Assembly: GCF_009834785.1 (NCBI RefSeq)
Contig: NZ_WUYX01000071.1
Location: forward strand, 62,001 to 126,000
DNA: 64,000 bases
From: Natronorubrum halalkaliphilum
GTDB lineage: Archaea > Halobacteriota > Halobacteria > Halobacteriales > Natrialbaceae
Direction of reading: 5' to 3'
Part shown: positions 51,064-60,352 of the stretch, in pieces
How positions within the stretch are numbered: position 1 is the stretch's first letter
Layout of the letters: the number at the start of each line of letters is the position of its first letter
Translations under genes and position numbers: made by a program
The notes under the pieces: generated by a model
What the model saw: the letters and a program-made list of their open reading frames with translations, nothing else
Databases searched by the model: none
What the model was told of the DNA's origin: nothing

Positions 51064-51084
51064 ACGGAAAAGACGTGGTGCTAG

Positions 51085-51092
51085 CTTATATC
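51085..51092 (-). promoter_or_regulatory. TATA box of the VOC-family gene
   Basis: Plus-strand CTTATATC, centred about 25 nt before the ATG at 51063; leaderless spacing. Confidence 0.5.
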
Positions 51093-51232
51093 AAAGATGG
51101 CCGAACGTGGCGAGATTGGTCAGCGCTCGCTATCGAACGTGTCCGATGCTGGAGTCTCTCGAACGCACACGCTACGGCGATCGCTTCTCGAAAGATGATC
51201 GCCTGAGAAGGTGGGCGCGGGCTCGGAATCGC

Positions 51233-51394
51233 CTACGCAACGAACGTCAGCAACTGTACGAGAACGCCGATCATGACGCCGGTCGCGATGACCGTCTTCG
51301 GATCGATCTTGATCGCGTTCGAGTCTTCCGAGTCGAAGTACCGGACGAGTCCGGCACTGGACATCAGCCCGCCGGTGTTTTGTCCTTTATCCAT
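51233..51394 (-). CDS. Preprotein translocase subunit Sec61-beta (SecG-like)
   Basis: A 53-aa ORF reading [53 protein letters not shown]. This is the archaeal Sec61-beta pattern: a cytosolic N-terminus with [13 protein letters not shown], the I.IDPK motif, and one C-terminal membrane helix. It accompanies SecY/SecE in the protein-conducting channel. Start ATG at 51394 has GGAG nearby and an A/T-rich AGATTTAG upstream. It is divergent from thioredoxin. Confidence 0.93.
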   Translation of the reverse strand: MDKGQNTGGLMSSAGLVRYFDSEDSNAIKIDPKTVIATGVMIGVLVQLLTFVA

Positions 51395-51523
51395 ACCCAC
51401 TCCTACGAGCGGGTGAAACTAAATCTTTCGTCCTGCATTGTAGCGCTCGCCTCCTCGATTGCGGCAATCGAACCCAGGTGGGAAACCCTTATGCGCGACG
51501 CGTTGGAACTATCGATGAACCGT

Positions 51524-51793
51524 ATGACTGTCACACTCAAGGACTTCTACGCAGACTGGTGTGGCCCCTGCAAGACCCAGGACCCGATTCTCGAGGAACT
51601 CGAGGATGACTGGGAGGGCCGATTCGAGGTCGAGAAAGTAAACGTCGACGAACAACAGGACATCGCAAACGAGTACCAGGTGCGCTCGCTGCCGACGCTC
51701 ATCATCGAAAACGACGACGGCATCGTCGAGCGGTTCGTCGGTGTTACCCAGCGCGACGATATCGAGGACGCCCTCGAGTCCGCCGGGGCGTAA
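51524..51793 (+). CDS. Thioredoxin-fold protein (short, CGPC)
   Basis: An 89-aa thioredoxin with the active site YADWCGPCKTQDPILEEL, then VEKVNVDEQQDIANEYQVRS and cis-Pro SLPTLIIENDDGIVERFVGV. The usual first beta strand and helix are missing, so the protein starts almost at the active-site strand. An in-frame ATG at 51515 is a possible start and has CCTTATGC (51487-51494) about 24 nt upstream; I keep 51524, where the sequence resembles relatives. Confidence 0.9.
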   Translation: MTVTLKDFYADWCGPCKTQDPILEELEDDWEGRFEVEKVNVDEQQDIANEYQVRSLPTLIIENDDGIVERFVGVTQRDDIEDALESAGA

Positions 51794-51885
51794 GCGCCAA
51801 CGGACGGATCGACGCAGCGGTTTTTGCGGTCGCCGACGCGTTCGATGAGTGCAGACTCCGTTCTGACGAACGGACGGCGACTGTC

Positions 51886-52452
51886 TTAGGACTCGTCCTC
51901 GCCGTCGCCGTCCGTGTCGTCGTCGATATCGACGTCGTTTGTTGAATGGTCGAACCCGATCGATTGGGTATCCGAGTCCGTATCGGGGTCGGGGTCCGCT
52001 TCGCCCGCCGACTCCGCTTCGATATCGAACTCGTCGGTCTCGAGTTCGGTGCCGTCGACGCCGATGCTTCCGTCCTGAATCTCGATCACGGTGCCCTCGT
52101 GGGCGTCGCTCCGGCCGATCAACTGATTCGTCGCCGACTCGACCTCCTGATTGACCGACCAGGCGAATCGCAGGACGGACTCGAGTTCGGTTCCCGCCTG
52201 TCGCATACCGCGTTCGGGCGAGAGTTCGCCCAGACTCTGTGCACCCTCCGGATGGAGATACTGGATCGGGTGATCGTTTGGCACCTCGTGCAGGTCGACG
52301 TCGAACGACCAGAGATAGGGCAGAAGCTGGATGGCGTACCCCTTCGGTTTCGGTGCTTTACGGCCGGCGGCCGTCATGGCGACGCCGATCGCCGTCGTTC
52401 CCGAGTCGGTGTCGTAGTAGACGCCGGGAACGCCTGGAATGGAAAAACGCAT
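51886..52452 (-). CDS. Conserved haloarchaeal hypothetical protein
   Basis: A 188-aa protein. The N-terminus (MRFSIPGVPGVYYDTDSGTT, AIGVAMTAAGRKAPKPKGYA) and middle (DHPIQYLHPEGAQSLGELSP) look structured; the last 60 residues are acidic low complexity with (DP)n and DTDSDT-like runs. I recognise no family. A TATA-like TTTATACG (about 52508-52516 region) lies upstream. Confidence 0.65.
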   Translation of the reverse strand: MRFSIPGVPGVYYDTDSGTTAIGVAMTAAGRKAPKPKGYAIQLLPYLWSFDVDLHEVPNDHPIQYLHPEGAQSLGELSPERGMRQAGTELESVLRFAWSVNQEVESATNQLIGRSDAHEGTVIEIQDGSIGVDGTELETDEFDIEAESAGEADPDPDTDSDTQSIGFDHSTNDVDIDDDTDGDGEDES

Positions 52453-52535
52453 ACGCGAGACATGGCACCCGTTACGGGTGAGTATACACCCGGCACTTCC
52501 ACCCTCGTTTTATACGAGAGACAGCGACGACGCGG

Positions 52536-52646
52536 GTGGCGGACGGCGGTGTCAGTGACCGGCGGTAGTGTCACGGATGGCGGGCGGTGGTATCAGCGGC
52601 CGTCGGTAGTGTCGCGGTCGGCGGGCGGCGGCATCAGAAGCCGTCG
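52536..52646 (-). repeat. 41-bp imperfect tandem repeat, about 2.7 copies
   Basis: Units at 52536-52576, 52577-52617 and 52618-52646. The last unit covers the stop codon of the SDR gene, and each unit holds a TGA-equivalent (plus strand TCA) at the same place, so the gene's 3' end appears to have been duplicated outward. Confidence 0.7.
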
Positions 52647-53377
52647 GCGAACTTGTCCCGCCGATTGATATCGATCTCGCTGATGCTCGAGTGATCCTGC
52701 CCGGCGGCGAAGCGGATCGCTTCGGCGACTTCCGCGGGTTCGCTGGCCTCGTCCTCGTCGAACGCTTCGGCGAACGTTCGTCCGTCGGTCGTCTCGAACT
52801 CCGAGCGGACCTCGGCGGGGTTGACGACGGTGACGCCGACGCCGTCGTCGCCGACCTGCGCCGCGACGCTCTTGGCGAAGCCGCGGGTCCACCACTTCGT
52901 GGCCGCGTAGACGGGGTTGAACGACCGCGGGTACTGACCCGCGAAGCTCCCGACGAAGATGATGTGGCCGTCGCGCTCGCGAACGTGAGGGATCGCGGCC
53001 CGCGTCGCGTAAAAGAGGCCGTCGACGTTCGTCTCCTGCATCGTCTCGTACTCCTCGGTCGACATCGATTCGACGTCGCTGCCCCGCGACAGCCCCGCGT
53101 TGTTCACCAGCACGTCGATCCCGCCGAAGGTGTCGACGGTCTCGTCGATCAGCGCGTCGACCTCGTCCTCCTCGCGGACGTTCGTCGGGACGACCAGCGT
53201 CTCGACGTCGTGTTCGGCCTCGAGTTCGTCGGCGAGGTCCGCCAATTTGTCCTCGCTGCGGGCCGCGAGGACGACGGTCGCTCCGTTGGCTGCGAACTCG
53301 CGACAGGTCGCCGCACCGATGCCGGCGCTCGCGCCGGTGACGATCGCCGTCTTCGACTCGAGTGAGTGCTCCGTCAT
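52634..53377 (-). CDS. Short-chain dehydrogenase/reductase (SDR)
   Basis: A 247-aa NAD(P)-dependent oxidoreductase with the SDR signatures: TGASAGIGAATCREFAANGA, DVLVNNAGLSRG, the catalytic Ser in IIFVGSFAGQYPRSFNPV and Tyr-Lys in YAATKWWTRGFAKSVAA. The C-terminus (DINRRDKFADGF) matches bacterial/archaeal YdfG-like SDRs. Arg in LAARSEDKLADLADEL suggests NADP preference. Substrate unknown. Start MTEHSLESKTA. Confidence 0.93.
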   Translation of the reverse strand: MTEHSLESKTAIVTGASAGIGAATCREFAANGATVVLAARSEDKLADLADELEAEHDVETLVVPTNVREEDEVDALIDETVDTFGGIDVLVNNAGLSRGSDVESMSTEEYETMQETNVDGLFYATRAAIPHVRERDGHIIFVGSFAGQYPRSFNPVYAATKWWTRGFAKSVAAQVGDDGVGVTVVNPAEVRSEFETTDGRTFAEAFDEDEASEPAEVAEAIRFAAGQDHSSISEIDINRRDKFADGF

Positions 53378-53451
53378 ATCCGGAGGCGACGACGGCTTCG
53401 CCCTAAAATTCGCGGGTTGGGGAAGTCGGGATAAGATTCCGTCTCGACCGC

Positions 53452-55026
53452 TCAGTACTCCTCGAGATCGTACAACTCGCCGTACTTCTCCTCGACGTAC
53501 TCGAGGAAGTAGTCGGCGGTGAACGCCTCGCCGGAGGCCGCCTCGATCAGGTTGGGCGTGGTGTACTTGCAACCGTGCTGGTGGACGTTTTCGCGGAGCC
53601 AACCGTTCAGGTCGTCGAACTCGCCCGCTCGAATGTCGTCATCGAGGTCACCCAACTCGTCCTCGGCGGCGTCGTAGAGTTGCGCGGCGAGAACCGAACC
53701 CAGCGAGTACGTCGGGAAGTAGCCGAAGGAGCCGTGGGACCAGTGGATATCCTGCAGACAGCCCTCCGCGTCGGTTTCGGGCCGCACGCCGAGGTATTCC
53801 TCGTACTTGTCGTTCCAGACCTCCGGGACGTCCTCGACCTCGAGGTCGCCCGAGATCAGGTCGCGCTCGATCTCGAATCGGATCACGATGTGAAGATGGT
53901 AGGTGAGTTCGTCCGCCTCGACGCGGATGAGGTTGTCGTCGTACACCTGGTTGGCGGCCTCGTAGGCCTCCGCTGCGGTGACATCCTCGAGGCTCGAGAA
54001 CCGTTCGCGGGCGATCGGGAGGAAGTGCTCCCAGAACGGCCGCGAGCGACCGACGTGGTTCTCCCAGAGTCGCGACTGGGACTCGTGGACCGAGAGGTCC
54101 CGCGACTCGCCGAGCGGCGTCCCGTAGCCCTCGTCCGGCAGGCCGAGCGTGTAGTTGGCGTGGCCGAACTCGTGAATCGTCGAGGTGATCGAACCGAGCA
54201 GATCGTCTTCCTCGAATCGAGTCGTCACGCGGGCGTCGAACTGAGTCCCCGAGGAGAACGGGTGGGGTGCCGTGTCCAGTCGGCCGCGGGACCAGTCGTA
54301 GCCCAGCGAGTCGAGGACGTCGCGCGCGAGCGCTTCCTGATCGTCGTCCTCGAACGTGCCGGCGAAGGCGTCGGTTTCGATTTCGGCCTCGCTGTCGTCG
54401 ATCGCGTCGATCAGCGGCACCAGTTGGTCGCGCAGGCGCTCGAGCACCCGCTCTGCGTCCTCGAGATCGAGATAGGGTTCGTACTCCGCGAAGAGAACCG
54501 CGTAGGGGTCCGCGTCGGGGTCGATGTGTTCGGCGTACTCCCGTTTCAGTTCGATCAGTTTCTCGAGGGTGGGGGCGAACTGCTCGAAGTCGTTTTCCTC
54601 TTTCGCCTGTTTCCACGTGGGGTGGGCGTTAGCGGTCGTTTCGGAGATTTCCTCGACGAGGTCCTGTGGAACGCTGGTCGCGCGATCGTAGCGCCGGCGG
54701 ACCTCGCGGACGACGGCGGCCTGCTCGTCGTTCAGGTCGCTACTCGCGGTTTCGCCGTCTTCTCGAGCCGACTCAGTCGTCTCGCCCTCGAGTTCGGCGA
54801 GTAGGTCGCCGGTCTCGTCGGCCGTCAGCAGTTCGTGGCCGATCGAGGACAGCGTCGAGAGCTGTTTCGCTCGGGCAGGGGTCCCCTCGTCGGGCATTAC
54901 GACTTCCTGGTCCCACCGCAGGATGCCGGCCGCGTTCGAGACGTTCGCGATTCGCTGGACGCGCTGTTCGAACTCGTCGTAGGTGTCGGTTTCAGCCGCC
55001 TCGCTCTGGGCTTGATCGGTCGCCAT
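53452..55026 (-). CDS. Carboxypeptidase M32
   Basis: A 524-aa zinc carboxypeptidase of family M32 (Taq-type). The signature is STIHEFGHANYTLGLPDEGY, with HEFGH at about residues 283-287; upstream are ILRWDQEVVMPDEGTPARAK and LVEEISETTANAHPTWKQAK, downstream FEIERDLISGDLEVEDVPEV and DIHWSHGSFGYFPTYSLGSV. Length is normal. It removes C-terminal residues from peptides in the cytoplasm. Start MATDQAQSEA. Confidence 0.95.
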   Translation of the reverse strand: MATDQAQSEAAETDTYDEFEQRVQRIANVSNAAGILRWDQEVVMPDEGTPARAKQLSTLSSIGHELLTADETGDLLAELEGETTESAREDGETASSDLNDEQAAVVREVRRRYDRATSVPQDLVEEISETTANAHPTWKQAKEENDFEQFAPTLEKLIELKREYAEHIDPDADPYAVLFAEYEPYLDLEDAERVLERLRDQLVPLIDAIDDSEAEIETDAFAGTFEDDDQEALARDVLDSLGYDWSRGRLDTAPHPFSSGTQFDARVTTRFEEDDLLGSITSTIHEFGHANYTLGLPDEGYGTPLGESRDLSVHESQSRLWENHVGRSRPFWEHFLPIARERFSSLEDVTAAEAYEAANQVYDDNLIRVEADELTYHLHIVIRFEIERDLISGDLEVEDVPEVWNDKYEEYLGVRPETDAEGCLQDIHWSHGSFGYFPTYSLGSVLAAQLYDAAEDELGDLDDDIRAGEFDDLNGWLRENVHQHGCKYTTPNLIEAASGEAFTADYFLEYVEEKYGELYDLEEY

Positions 55027-55276
55027 GAGCGCATGGTAAGCGAGGCCGTGCTATCAACGTCGTGGTTTCGGAACCCGATTCGAAACTGGTGGCCTCGAGA
55101 GCACCCTCCGGACTCACGACCTCGAGTAGACGGTCGTATCGTATCGATTGACTGTGCAATTCCCCGGAAAATACCCCACTGAGGGACAAGCGACGGCGGT
55201 ATACCGGACCTGTGATAGCGGTGTAGAACTTGCAAGCAGCGGACTGTTCGGGCTATCTGACCTTTGTGAAGGTAGC

Positions 55277-55633
55277 ATGGTCCTAGCTTCAGCCGTCGTG
55301 TTCCTCGCGAGCCTGTTGATCGGTGCACTGGGTATCTACGTCGGCGCGAGCGTCATCGTCGGCGCCGGCGATTACGACCACGCGATCGTCACCGCGTTAA
55401 TCGGGGCGGTCGTCTGGGCCGTCGTCGGGTTCTTCGTCGGTTGGATCCCGCTTCTGGGGCCGCTACTGGCCCTGATCGCGTACATCGCGGTGGTCAACTT
55501 CCGATATCCGGGCGACTGGACCGCCGCCGCGATGATCGGCATCGTGGCGTGGGTGACCGTCCTGATCGTCCTCTACGCGCTCGCCGCGGTCGGCGTTACC
55601 GGCTTCGACGCGGTCGGCGTCCCGGGCGTCTAA
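55277..55633 (+). CDS. Small hydrophobic membrane protein
   Basis: A 118-aa protein with four hydrophobic segments: VVFLASLLIGALGIYVGASV, IVTALIGAVVWAVVGFFVGW, LLGPLLALIAYIAVVNF and MIGIVAWVTVLIVLYALAAV. The upstream 43 codons are non-coding in composition, and ATG at 55277 has GAAGGTAGC just before it. Conserved-looking in haloarchaea; family not recalled. Confidence 0.7.
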   Translation: MVLASAVVFLASLLIGALGIYVGASVIVGAGDYDHAIVTALIGAVVWAVVGFFVGWIPLLGPLLALIAYIAVVNFRYPGDWTAAAMIGIVAWVTVLIVLYALAAVGVTGFDAVGVPGV

Positions 55634-55723
55634 CGGACTCCCCTCGAACTACGGCGCTCGAGATCGGCTGCCTCCGTCCGCATCGGTCGGTGGCCGATCA
55701 GTTATTGTCCCGGTCTCTAGCTA

Positions 55724-56890
55724 TCAGCGCTCGAGCCACGACGCCACCGCTCGCCGATAGATCTCGAGACACCGCTCGAGCACCGCGATCGAGACGCTCT
55801 CGTCTTCCGTATGCGCTTCGCCGGGCTCTGACGGGCCACAGATCACGCACTCGGTGCCGGCCGCTGCGAGCCAGCCGGCGTCGGTCGCGTGGGGTTTCGT
55901 CACCAGCTTCGGCGACCCCGACTGCGCGGCGTCGGCGGCCTCGAGGACCGTCTCGGCGAACCGCTCGTCGTCACAGCGCATCGGCGGCAGGTCCTGATCG
56001 ACGGTCCATTCGACGCCCTCGAGGTCCGCGACGCGCTCGAGCGGGGCCCGCTCGCCCGGAACCGTTCGCTCGTCGACGGTCACCTCACAGCGGTCGGGAA
56101 CGACGTTGATCCCCGACCCACCCTCGATTTCGGTGACGACGAGGCTTCCCGCGAGCGTTTCACCGGCGACGTCGACCGACGGGACCTCGAGGTCGCGCAC
56201 GCGGTCGACGGCGGCGGTCGCGCGATAGATCGCGTTCTCGCCGGCCGCCGCTTCGCTGGCGTGGGCCGCCGTTCCGCGGGCGGTGATCGTGCTCCCGCGT
56301 CGACCCTTGTGGGCGACGACGACGTCCGTAACGTCGGGCCCCGAGTAGTCAGTCGATCCCTCGCCGACGATGGCGTACTCGGGGGCGAACCCGTCGTCGA
56401 TGGCGTGGCGAGCGCCGACGCCGCCGACTTCTTCACCGACGAAACTCGCGAAGACGAGTTCCCCGGACGGCTCCGCGTCGTCCGACTGCGCCGCGCTACT
56501 CGAGGGGCGTGTCACGTCGCCGTCGCGGAACGCGAGCATGGCGGCCGCGACCGCACCTTTCATGTCCGCCGTGCCGCGGCCGTAGAGTCGCCCGTTTCGC
56601 TCGTCGACGGCGTACTCGAGAGCGGTCGCCGTCTCGGTGTTCGTTCCGTTCGATCCGGCCTCGGTTTCGACGACCTGCGACGGCGCGGGCTCGACGACGT
56701 CGTGGTGGCCGACGAGGGCGAGCGTCTCCTCGCCGGTTCCCTTGCGGGCGATGACGTTGCCGACTGCGTCTCGAGTCACGTCGGCATCGGTTTCGCGTCG
56801 CAACCACTCCTCGATGTAGTCTCCCGCGGCGGTCTCGTCTTCGTAGCTGGGAATCGAGACGAGGTCGCGGGTCAACTCGCGTACGGTCAT
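55724..56890 (-). CDS. M20 family metallopeptidase (ArgE/DapE/CPG2-like)
   Basis: A 388-aa dizinc hydrolase. Visible metal motifs are LALVGHHDVVEPAPS (His and Asp), GRGTADMKGAVAAAML (bridging Asp), FASFVGEEVGGVGARH (Glu pair) and EPGEAHTEDESVSI near the end. A dimerisation domain (KGRRGSTITARGTAAHASEA) sits in the middle. It could be a DapE, ArgE or LysK-like deacylase; context gives no clue. A hypervariable low-complexity insert (SNGTNTETATALEYAV) is seen. Confidence 0.9.
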   Translation of the reverse strand: MTVRELTRDLVSIPSYEDETAAGDYIEEWLRRETDADVTRDAVGNVIARKGTGEETLALVGHHDVVEPAPSQVVETEAGSNGTNTETATALEYAVDERNGRLYGRGTADMKGAVAAAMLAFRDGDVTRPSSSAAQSDDAEPSGELVFASFVGEEVGGVGARHAIDDGFAPEYAIVGEGSTDYSGPDVTDVVVAHKGRRGSTITARGTAAHASEAAAGENAIYRATAAVDRVRDLEVPSVDVAGETLAGSLVVTEIEGGSGINVVPDRCEVTVDERTVPGERAPLERVADLEGVEWTVDQDLPPMRCDDERFAETVLEAADAAQSGSPKLVTKPHATDAGWLAAAGTECVICGPSEPGEAHTEDESVSIAVLERCLEIYRRAVASWLER

Positions 56891-57061
56891 CGGTGCCGTC
56901 TACGGTGTCGAACGTGTTGTGTCCATCGCGACGATCGTCTCGCTGTGCCGTATCGCGTCCGTGGCGATAGCGTTCCCTCGCGGGGCCCTCCCGGCATCGA
57001 CGGTATCGATGATAGATAACTTCACCCAACCCTTAATTGATATAGGAACGATGAACAGTCA

Positions 57062-60000
57062 ATGACTGCGTGTGACCTCGGGGACCTCGTGCTCCTAGCC
57101 CTCCACGAGTGCCACCCCGGAGACGAGTCGGAGTCCGCTCTCGGCACGCCGAGTCGGACGATCGCCTCCGCCGTCGGCCTCGAGGATACGCTGGCGTCGC
57201 GGCTTCGTCTCGCTTCGACGCTGTCGACGCTCGAGTGCGAGGGACTCGTCGTCGCCGACGACGGGGCCGACGGCGAGACCGAACGCTATCGGCTCACGGA
57301 CGCGGGCCGACAGCGGGCTGCCGACCGCCGCGATCAGTTCGCGCCCGAACGGGTTACCGTGGTCACCGCAGACGAGCGCCGCGAACTCCCGCTTCGTGCG
57401 GTTTCCGAGCAGTACGACGTATCGCTCGTGACAGCACTGTCCATGCGCTCGCCCGACGGAACCGTTTACCTCGAGTCGGATCTCGAGCCCGCGTTCGTCG
57501 GACGCGAGGGCGAACGCGAGCGGCTTCACGGAGTTCTCGAGCACGCCGACGCGGGCGCGCTGTCGGTCGCACTGGTCGCGGGGGAACCCGGGATCGGCAA
57601 GACGACCCTCGTCGAACGACTGTGTGCGGACGCCGACGACCGGGGATTCGAGACGGCGATCGGCCGCAGTCGGCGCGGCGGCGGCGGCCCTTATCACGCG
57701 TTCAGAGACGCGCTCGACACGGGTCAGGACGACAGCGCCGGTCAGACGCCGTTGCCGTTTCCAGCCGCCGAGCCGACGCCGGCGGCTGCGCACGACGAGG
57801 AGACGTACGAGACGCAACTCGCAACCTTCTACGACGGCGTCACCGACTGGCTCGAGGACCGGGCACGCGAGCGGCCACTCGTGGTCGTCCTCGAGGACCT
57901 TCAGTGGGCCGACGCGGCGACGGTCGACCTGCTCGAGCACGTCCTCGAGACCGTCGATGACGTTCCGCTCGCCGTGATCTGTACCTGCCGTGCGAGCGCG
58001 CTCGGATCGGACGCGTTGGCGGCGATTCGCGAGCGCGCCGAGTCCGCCGAAACGGGCGTTCGACTGGAACTGGGGCCGCTCGGTTCCGACGCGATCACCG
58101 ACCTCGTCGAACGCCACGTCGGCCGGCGCGGCGTCCCCGAGACGTTCGTCGATTCGATCGCCGAGGAGACGGGCGGCAATCCGTTGTTCGTCAGCGAGAC
58201 CGTCGAAAACATGCTCGAGGACGGGACGATCGATCCGACACACGACTACTATCCCGAACACCCCGACGACGTCGTCGTCGCCGACGTCGTCCAGACGACG
58301 ATCGGAACTCGTATCGAGAGTCTTGAGGCGGAGACTCGCACCGTGCTCGAGGCCGGCGCGGTCATCGGCGAGGTCGTGCCGATCGAACGGCTCCGCGTCG
58401 CGACCGGCGACGCAGAGTCGACGCTGCAAGCGCACGTCCGCCGACTTCTCGAGGCGCGACTCTGGCAGCGAGCGGACGATTCGACATATCGATTCGCGAG
58501 CGACGTCGTCCGTTCGGTCGTCATCGACACGATCGACGACGAGCGCTCGGCGCGACTTCATCGAACGCTCGCCGACGCGATGGCCGACGAGGACTCTCGG
58601 GCGTCCCACGCGACGATCGCCTACCACTACGCCCAGGGCGACGAGCCGGGATGTGCACTCGATCACTGGATAACCGCCGGGGATCGGGCGCAACGTCTCT
58701 ACGCCCATGCGGACGCCGTCAAGTGGTACGAACGAGCCCTCCCGATCGCTCGCGACCTCGAGCGAGACGAAGCCGTGCTCGAACTTCTCGAGTCCCTGGG
58801 CGACGTTTACTACACGCGCGGCGAGTACGACGCGGCGGACAGGCACTTCCGATACATCCGAGACCGGACGGATAATCCGGAACGAACCCGTCGGACGTAC
58901 CGCTATCAGGCGCGAGTTCGCTTCGAACGCGGCGAGTACGAAGCGACCGAACGGTACGCGTCGGCGGGTCTCGACGTCGGCAGCGACGACGTGACGACGG
59001 AGGTCTGCTGGCTGCACGACTACCACGCGAGCGCTCACATGAAACGCGGAGACGTCGAACAGGCGCTCGAGGGGTTTCGCACCCAACGGACGCTGGCCGC
59101 ACGGATCGAGGACGACCTCCTGCTCGGGCGGGCCTCCCAGAACCTGGGGACCTGTTACATGTTACAGGGAGAGATGGACCGCGCCATCGAGCACTACGAC
59201 CGGGCGGTGTCCCTGCTCGAGACGGCCGGCGACGACCGCGAACTCGCCCGCTGTCTGAACGATCTGGGAATCACGTACTACCGACAGGATCGACTCCGAC
59301 TCGCCCGGGAGACGTTCCAGCGGAGTCGCGATCTGGCGGCGAAGACCGGTAGTTCGCGGGTCATGCTCCTCGCGTTGAACAATCTGGGGCTCGTCGCTGG
59401 ATTGCAGGCGCGATGGGACGAAGCGGAGACCGCACTCGAAGCGGTCTCCGAAATCGCCACGCGAGTGAACAACGACGAGGTCAACGGGATCGCCATCGCG
59501 AAACTGGCACTCGTCGACAGAGAGCGCGGCCACCTCGAGGAGGCGCTCGACAGGCTCGAGCGTAGCCTCGAGATCATTCGGGAGGCTCGCGATTCCTATC
59601 ACCGTTCCAAGTACCGGCTCGCTCTCGGGAGCACCTACCTGCAGATCGGCGATTTCGACCGTGCGGCCGAACAGATCGAGCGCGGTATCGATCTGGCGGT
59701 CGAACACGAGTTCTCGGCGTGGCACGCCAACGGCCTGAAGGCGCGGGGGATTCTCGAGCGCGAACGCGGTGATTTCGAGGCGGCGCTCGAAGACCAGCGG
59801 GCGGGGCTCGAACGCGTGACCGCGCTCGATAGCGAACGCGATATCGCGATTCACCGAACCGAACTCGCCGAAACGCTGTGTCGGGCCAGGAACACTGACG
59901 GGCACGGTACCGACGGCGACGGTACCGACAGGGCACAGCAGGCCCTCGAGCAGAGTCAGGCCGCTCTCGAGACGCTTCCCGACGGGTTCAGACTCGCCGC

Positions 60001-60352
60001 GGTGACGGCTCGAATCGTCCGCGCCGGTGCCCTCCGGCGGACCGGCGACGTCGTCGAGGCTCGCACGGAACTCGAGTCGATCTACGGGGAATCCGCCGAC
60101 GTCTCGAACGAAGCCGCGCTTCGATGTCTGCGAGAACTGGGCGCGTGCCGGTTGGAACTGGGCGATGACGAGGCGGGTCGCAACCGGCTGCAGGAGGGAC
60201 GCGAACTCGCGATCGAAACCGGTGCGACGCTGTTCGTCGATCAGTTCGACGAGCGTCTCGAACGCGCTCGGGGACCGGACCGCGATTTCGCCGCTCCAGA
60301 ACGTCTCGAATCGACGGGCGAGACCGGCAAATCTAGGGACCCCTCACTCTGA
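57062..60352 (+). CDS. STAND-type ATPase with N-terminal winged helix and TPR repeats
   Basis: A 1096-aa multidomain protein. Residues 1-90 look like a winged-helix domain (LVLLALHECHPGDESESALG ... YRLTDAGRQRAADRRDQF). Residues about 140-400 are an AAA/NACHT-like ATPase with Walker A VAGEPGIGKTTLVERLC (about 174-190), Walker B LVVVLEDLQWADAATVDLLE (about 272-290), VICTCRAS (sensor) and DLVERHVGRRGVPETFVDSI. Residues about 530-1060 hold many TPR-type repeats (EYDAADRHFRYIRDRT; MDRAIEHYDRAVSLLETAGD; FDRAAEQIERGIDLAVEHEF). It resembles MalT/adenylate-cyclase-like STAND regulators. The stop overlaps the histidine kinase gene by 9 nt tail to tail. TATA: 57033-57045. Confidence 0.88.
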   Translation: MTACDLGDLVLLALHECHPGDESESALGTPSRTIASAVGLEDTLASRLRLASTLSTLECEGLVVADDGADGETERYRLTDAGRQRAADRRDQFAPERVTVVTADERRELPLRAVSEQYDVSLVTALSMRSPDGTVYLESDLEPAFVGREGERERLHGVLEHADAGALSVALVAGEPGIGKTTLVERLCADADDRGFETAIGRSRRGGGGPYHAFRDALDTGQDDSAGQTPLPFPAAEPTPAAAHDEETYETQLATFYDGVTDWLEDRARERPLVVVLEDLQWADAATVDLLEHVLETVDDVPLAVICTCRASALGSDALAAIRERAESAETGVRLELGPLGSDAITDLVERHVGRRGVPETFVDSIAEETGGNPLFVSETVENMLEDGTIDPTHDYYPEHPDDVVVADVVQTTIGTRIESLEAETRTVLEAGAVIGEVVPIERLRVATGDAESTLQAHVRRLLEARLWQRADDSTYRFASDVVRSVVIDTIDDERSARLHRTLADAMADEDSRASHATIAYHYAQGDEPGCALDHWITAGDRAQRLYAHADAVKWYERALPIARDLERDEAVLELLESLGDVYYTRGEYDAADRHFRYIRDRTDNPERTRRTYRYQARVRFERGEYEATERYASAGLDVGSDDVTTEVCWLHDYHASAHMKRGDVEQALEGFRTQRTLAARIEDDLLLGRASQNLGTCYMLQGEMDRAIEHYDRAVSLLETAGDDRELARCLNDLGITYYRQDRLRLARETFQRSRDLAAKTGSSRVMLLALNNLGLVAGLQARWDEAETALEAVSEIATRVNNDEVNGIAIAKLALVDRERGHLEEALDRLERSLEIIREARDSYHRSKYRLALGSTYLQIGDFDRAAEQIERGIDLAVEHEFSAWHANGLKARGILERERGDFEAALEDQRAGLERVTALDSERDIAIHRTELAETLCRARNTDGHGTDGDGTDRAQQALEQSQAALETLPDGFRLAAVTARIVRAGALRRTGDVVEARTELESIYGESADVSNEAALRCLRELGACRLELGDDEAGRNRLQEGRELAIETGATLFVDQFDERLERARGPDRDFAAPERLESTGETGKSRDPSL

